Shown: positions 5,381 through 6,346 of the stretch, piece by piece
How positions within the stretch are numbered: position 1 is the stretch's first letter
Layout of the letters: each line of letters starts with the position of its first letter
Assembly: GCA_021804505.1 (NCBI GenBank)
Contig: JAJZHL010000063.1
Span: 1-6,346, forward strand
DNA from: Pseudomonadota bacterium
GTDB lineage: Bacteria > Pseudomonadota > Alphaproteobacteria > Rickettsiales > Rickettsiaceae
Direction of reading: 5' to 3'
Length of the DNA: 6,346 nt
The notes under the pieces: generated by a model
What the model was told of the DNA's origin: nothing
Seen by the model: the letters and a program-made list of their open reading frames with translations, nothing else
The model's database searches: none
Made by a program: the position numbers and the translations under genes

Positions 5381-6346
5381 TCACATGTTTATTATTTTTA
5401 AACCGATCAAAATAGTTGGTAGGGCTATAGTTTTTTTAATGCCTCTAGTACTATCTACCATATAATCATCTGATAGCGAAGCGGATATTTTAACACAATC
5501 ATTCAAATATGTCACCTGGATACTCTTGGCAAGAATTTTTTGTGTATTTTTCGGGAAATCTACCCTCATATTATAAGCCACTATCCAGTTATCAGTTAGA
5601 CGATAGTTCAAGTGATAATATAATTGCTTGGTATAAGAATAAACTGTTGTATTCATACTAGAATCTCCTGAAGAATTCATCTTGCTATTATTAGCATATA
5701 CAAAACTAGTGGTTAAATCTAATGGGCCGAAATGTAAAGTTCCACCTATTTCATCCACCAGAGGGTCAAAATTCTTATTTTTTCTAAAGCGATAATATAA
5801 TTCTGTGAGCTCAGAAAAGCTATATGAAATTCTGCCAACATTTTCATTTTTATATTGAGAGGGTAGATCTTTATTATATGTTTGTCCTAGGAATAGGTTT
5901 AAATAATTGGCCCCAGCAAGGACAGCAGAGCTAATTCCATAACTTACCCTAGTACCAAATTCATGATAATCTACCCCACTATAGCGATTTGCTTCTAATA
6001 GATTATTTTCCGACAAGGTATATTTAGAAGAGTCAATATAGGCAAATTTCTGATTAGAATTGTGCTTACGCCCAATCGTTACCGAGACTATTGGTTCTAA
6101 TAATACTCTTGCTTCTTTTCCTAGAGGGCTGGAAAGAGGATAGCGCCAAATGTTCTGTATTTCGGGTATCGCTCTTGATAAAACTTTATTGTTGTTAGGA
6201 GTATTCGGATACAAATGATTAATAAAATATACATCACCTCTATTCCTTAATGCAATATTGAATAAGTGACCGTTACTCGTCGTAAAATGATTGTCTATTA
6301 TAAGCTGTGTTGCAACTCTCCCTAATTCTTTGCCATTTTGCTCTTT
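5381..6346 (-). CDS. lptD: LPS-assembly protein LptD, C-terminal beta-barrel part (partial)
   Basis: The frame is open to the right edge of the window, so the gene's 5' end is missing; 321 residues and a TGA stop (5381-5383) are visible. LptD forms the outer-membrane beta-barrel that, with the lipoprotein LptE, inserts lipopolysaccharide into the outer leaflet. Recognisable barrel sequence includes WRYPLSSPLGKEARVLLEP (IWRYP...LEPIVSV in full), NRYSGVDYHEFGTRVSYGI, and LFLGQTYN followed by alternating polar and hydrophobic strands. Near the C-terminus YLNDCVKISASLSDDY corresponds to the family's YxxxCxxxxLSxxRxY strand. Only one cysteine occurs in the visible part, where E. coli has an adjacent Cys pair. 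The TTG at 6212-6214 is an internal codon, not a start, because LptD-like sequence continues upstream of it. The stop is nine bases from the surA ATG, so lptD, surA and ksgA form one operon. Confidence 0.9.
   Translation of the reverse strand, partial: KEQNGKELGRVATQLIIDNHFTTSNGHLFNIALRNRGDVYFINHLYPNTPNNNKVLSRAIPEIQNIWRYPLSSPLGKEARVLLEPIVSVTIGRKHNSNQKFAYIDSSKYTLSENNLLEANRYSGVDYHEFGTRVSYGISSAVLAGANYLNLFLGQTYNKDLPSQYKNENVGRISYSFSELTELYYRFRKNKNFDPLVDEIGGTLHFGPLDLTTSFVYANNSKMNSSGDSSMNTTVYSYTKQLYYHLNYRLTDNWIVAYNMRVDFPKNTQKILAKSIQVTYLNDCVKISASLSDDYMVDSTRGIKKTIALPTILIGLKIINM

Noticed and set aside
5381..5383. The lptD TGA as evidence of a recoded genetic code
   Set aside because: The LptD homology ends here and SurA begins at its own ATG with a good signal peptide three codons later. 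No in-frame TGA occurs inside any gene in the window.
6212..6214. TTG as the start of a separate 277-residue protein
   Set aside because: The frame stays open to the window edge and the upstream residues (such as GRVATQLIIDN and NIALRNRGDVYFI) continue the LptD barrel pattern, so this is an internal leucine codon of lptD.

Overview
This window is AT-rich bacterial chromosome that reads like a member of the Rickettsiales, most likely Rickettsiaceae or a close relative. The support is the DUF1013/TrcR-type regulator (an alphaproteobacterial family), a KsgA protein with the start (MLPSIAKHA) and motif wording I remember from Rickettsia, an MHS-family transporter of the ProP type that is common in these bacteria, and an lptD-surA-ksgA cluster lacking pdxA. 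The taxonomic placement is an inference from remembered family sequences, not from a database search.

The left part is on the plus strand. It holds the last 37 codons of pntB (transhydrogenase beta subunit, 1-115), a non-coding gap of about 186 bases with several short hairpins and a possible promoter (116-301), a complete TrcR/DUF1013 regulator (302-868), a ProP-like MFS transporter (940-2220), aerobic coproporphyrinogen III oxidase hemF (2232-3065) and a DUF924 protein (3089-3652). The transporter, hemF and the DUF924 gene are closely spaced (11 and 23 bases) and probably form one transcript. A -10 box lies in front of the transporter, and a perfect 8-bp hairpin closes over the hemF stop codon.

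The right part is on the minus strand and is transcribed towards the left part: lptD (C-terminal 321 residues, running off the right edge), surA and ksgA. The three genes are in one reading frame, and each junction is a single stop codon plus exactly three further codons before the next ATG. The first two gene products serve outer-membrane biogenesis (LPS insertion and OMP chaperoning) and the third matures 16S rRNA. The two convergent gene sets meet tail to tail, with the 3' ends of ksgA and the DUF924 gene overlapping by 27 bases.

Everything recognised is conserved housekeeping or transport. I saw no mobile element, CRISPR array, defence system, tRNA or rRNA, and no convincing new system. 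The points worth a second look are local: the hairpin and short C-terminus of HemF, the in-frame lptD/surA/ksgA junctions, the decayed parvulin domain of SurA, the overlapping KsgA tail, and the hairpin-rich gap after pntB.
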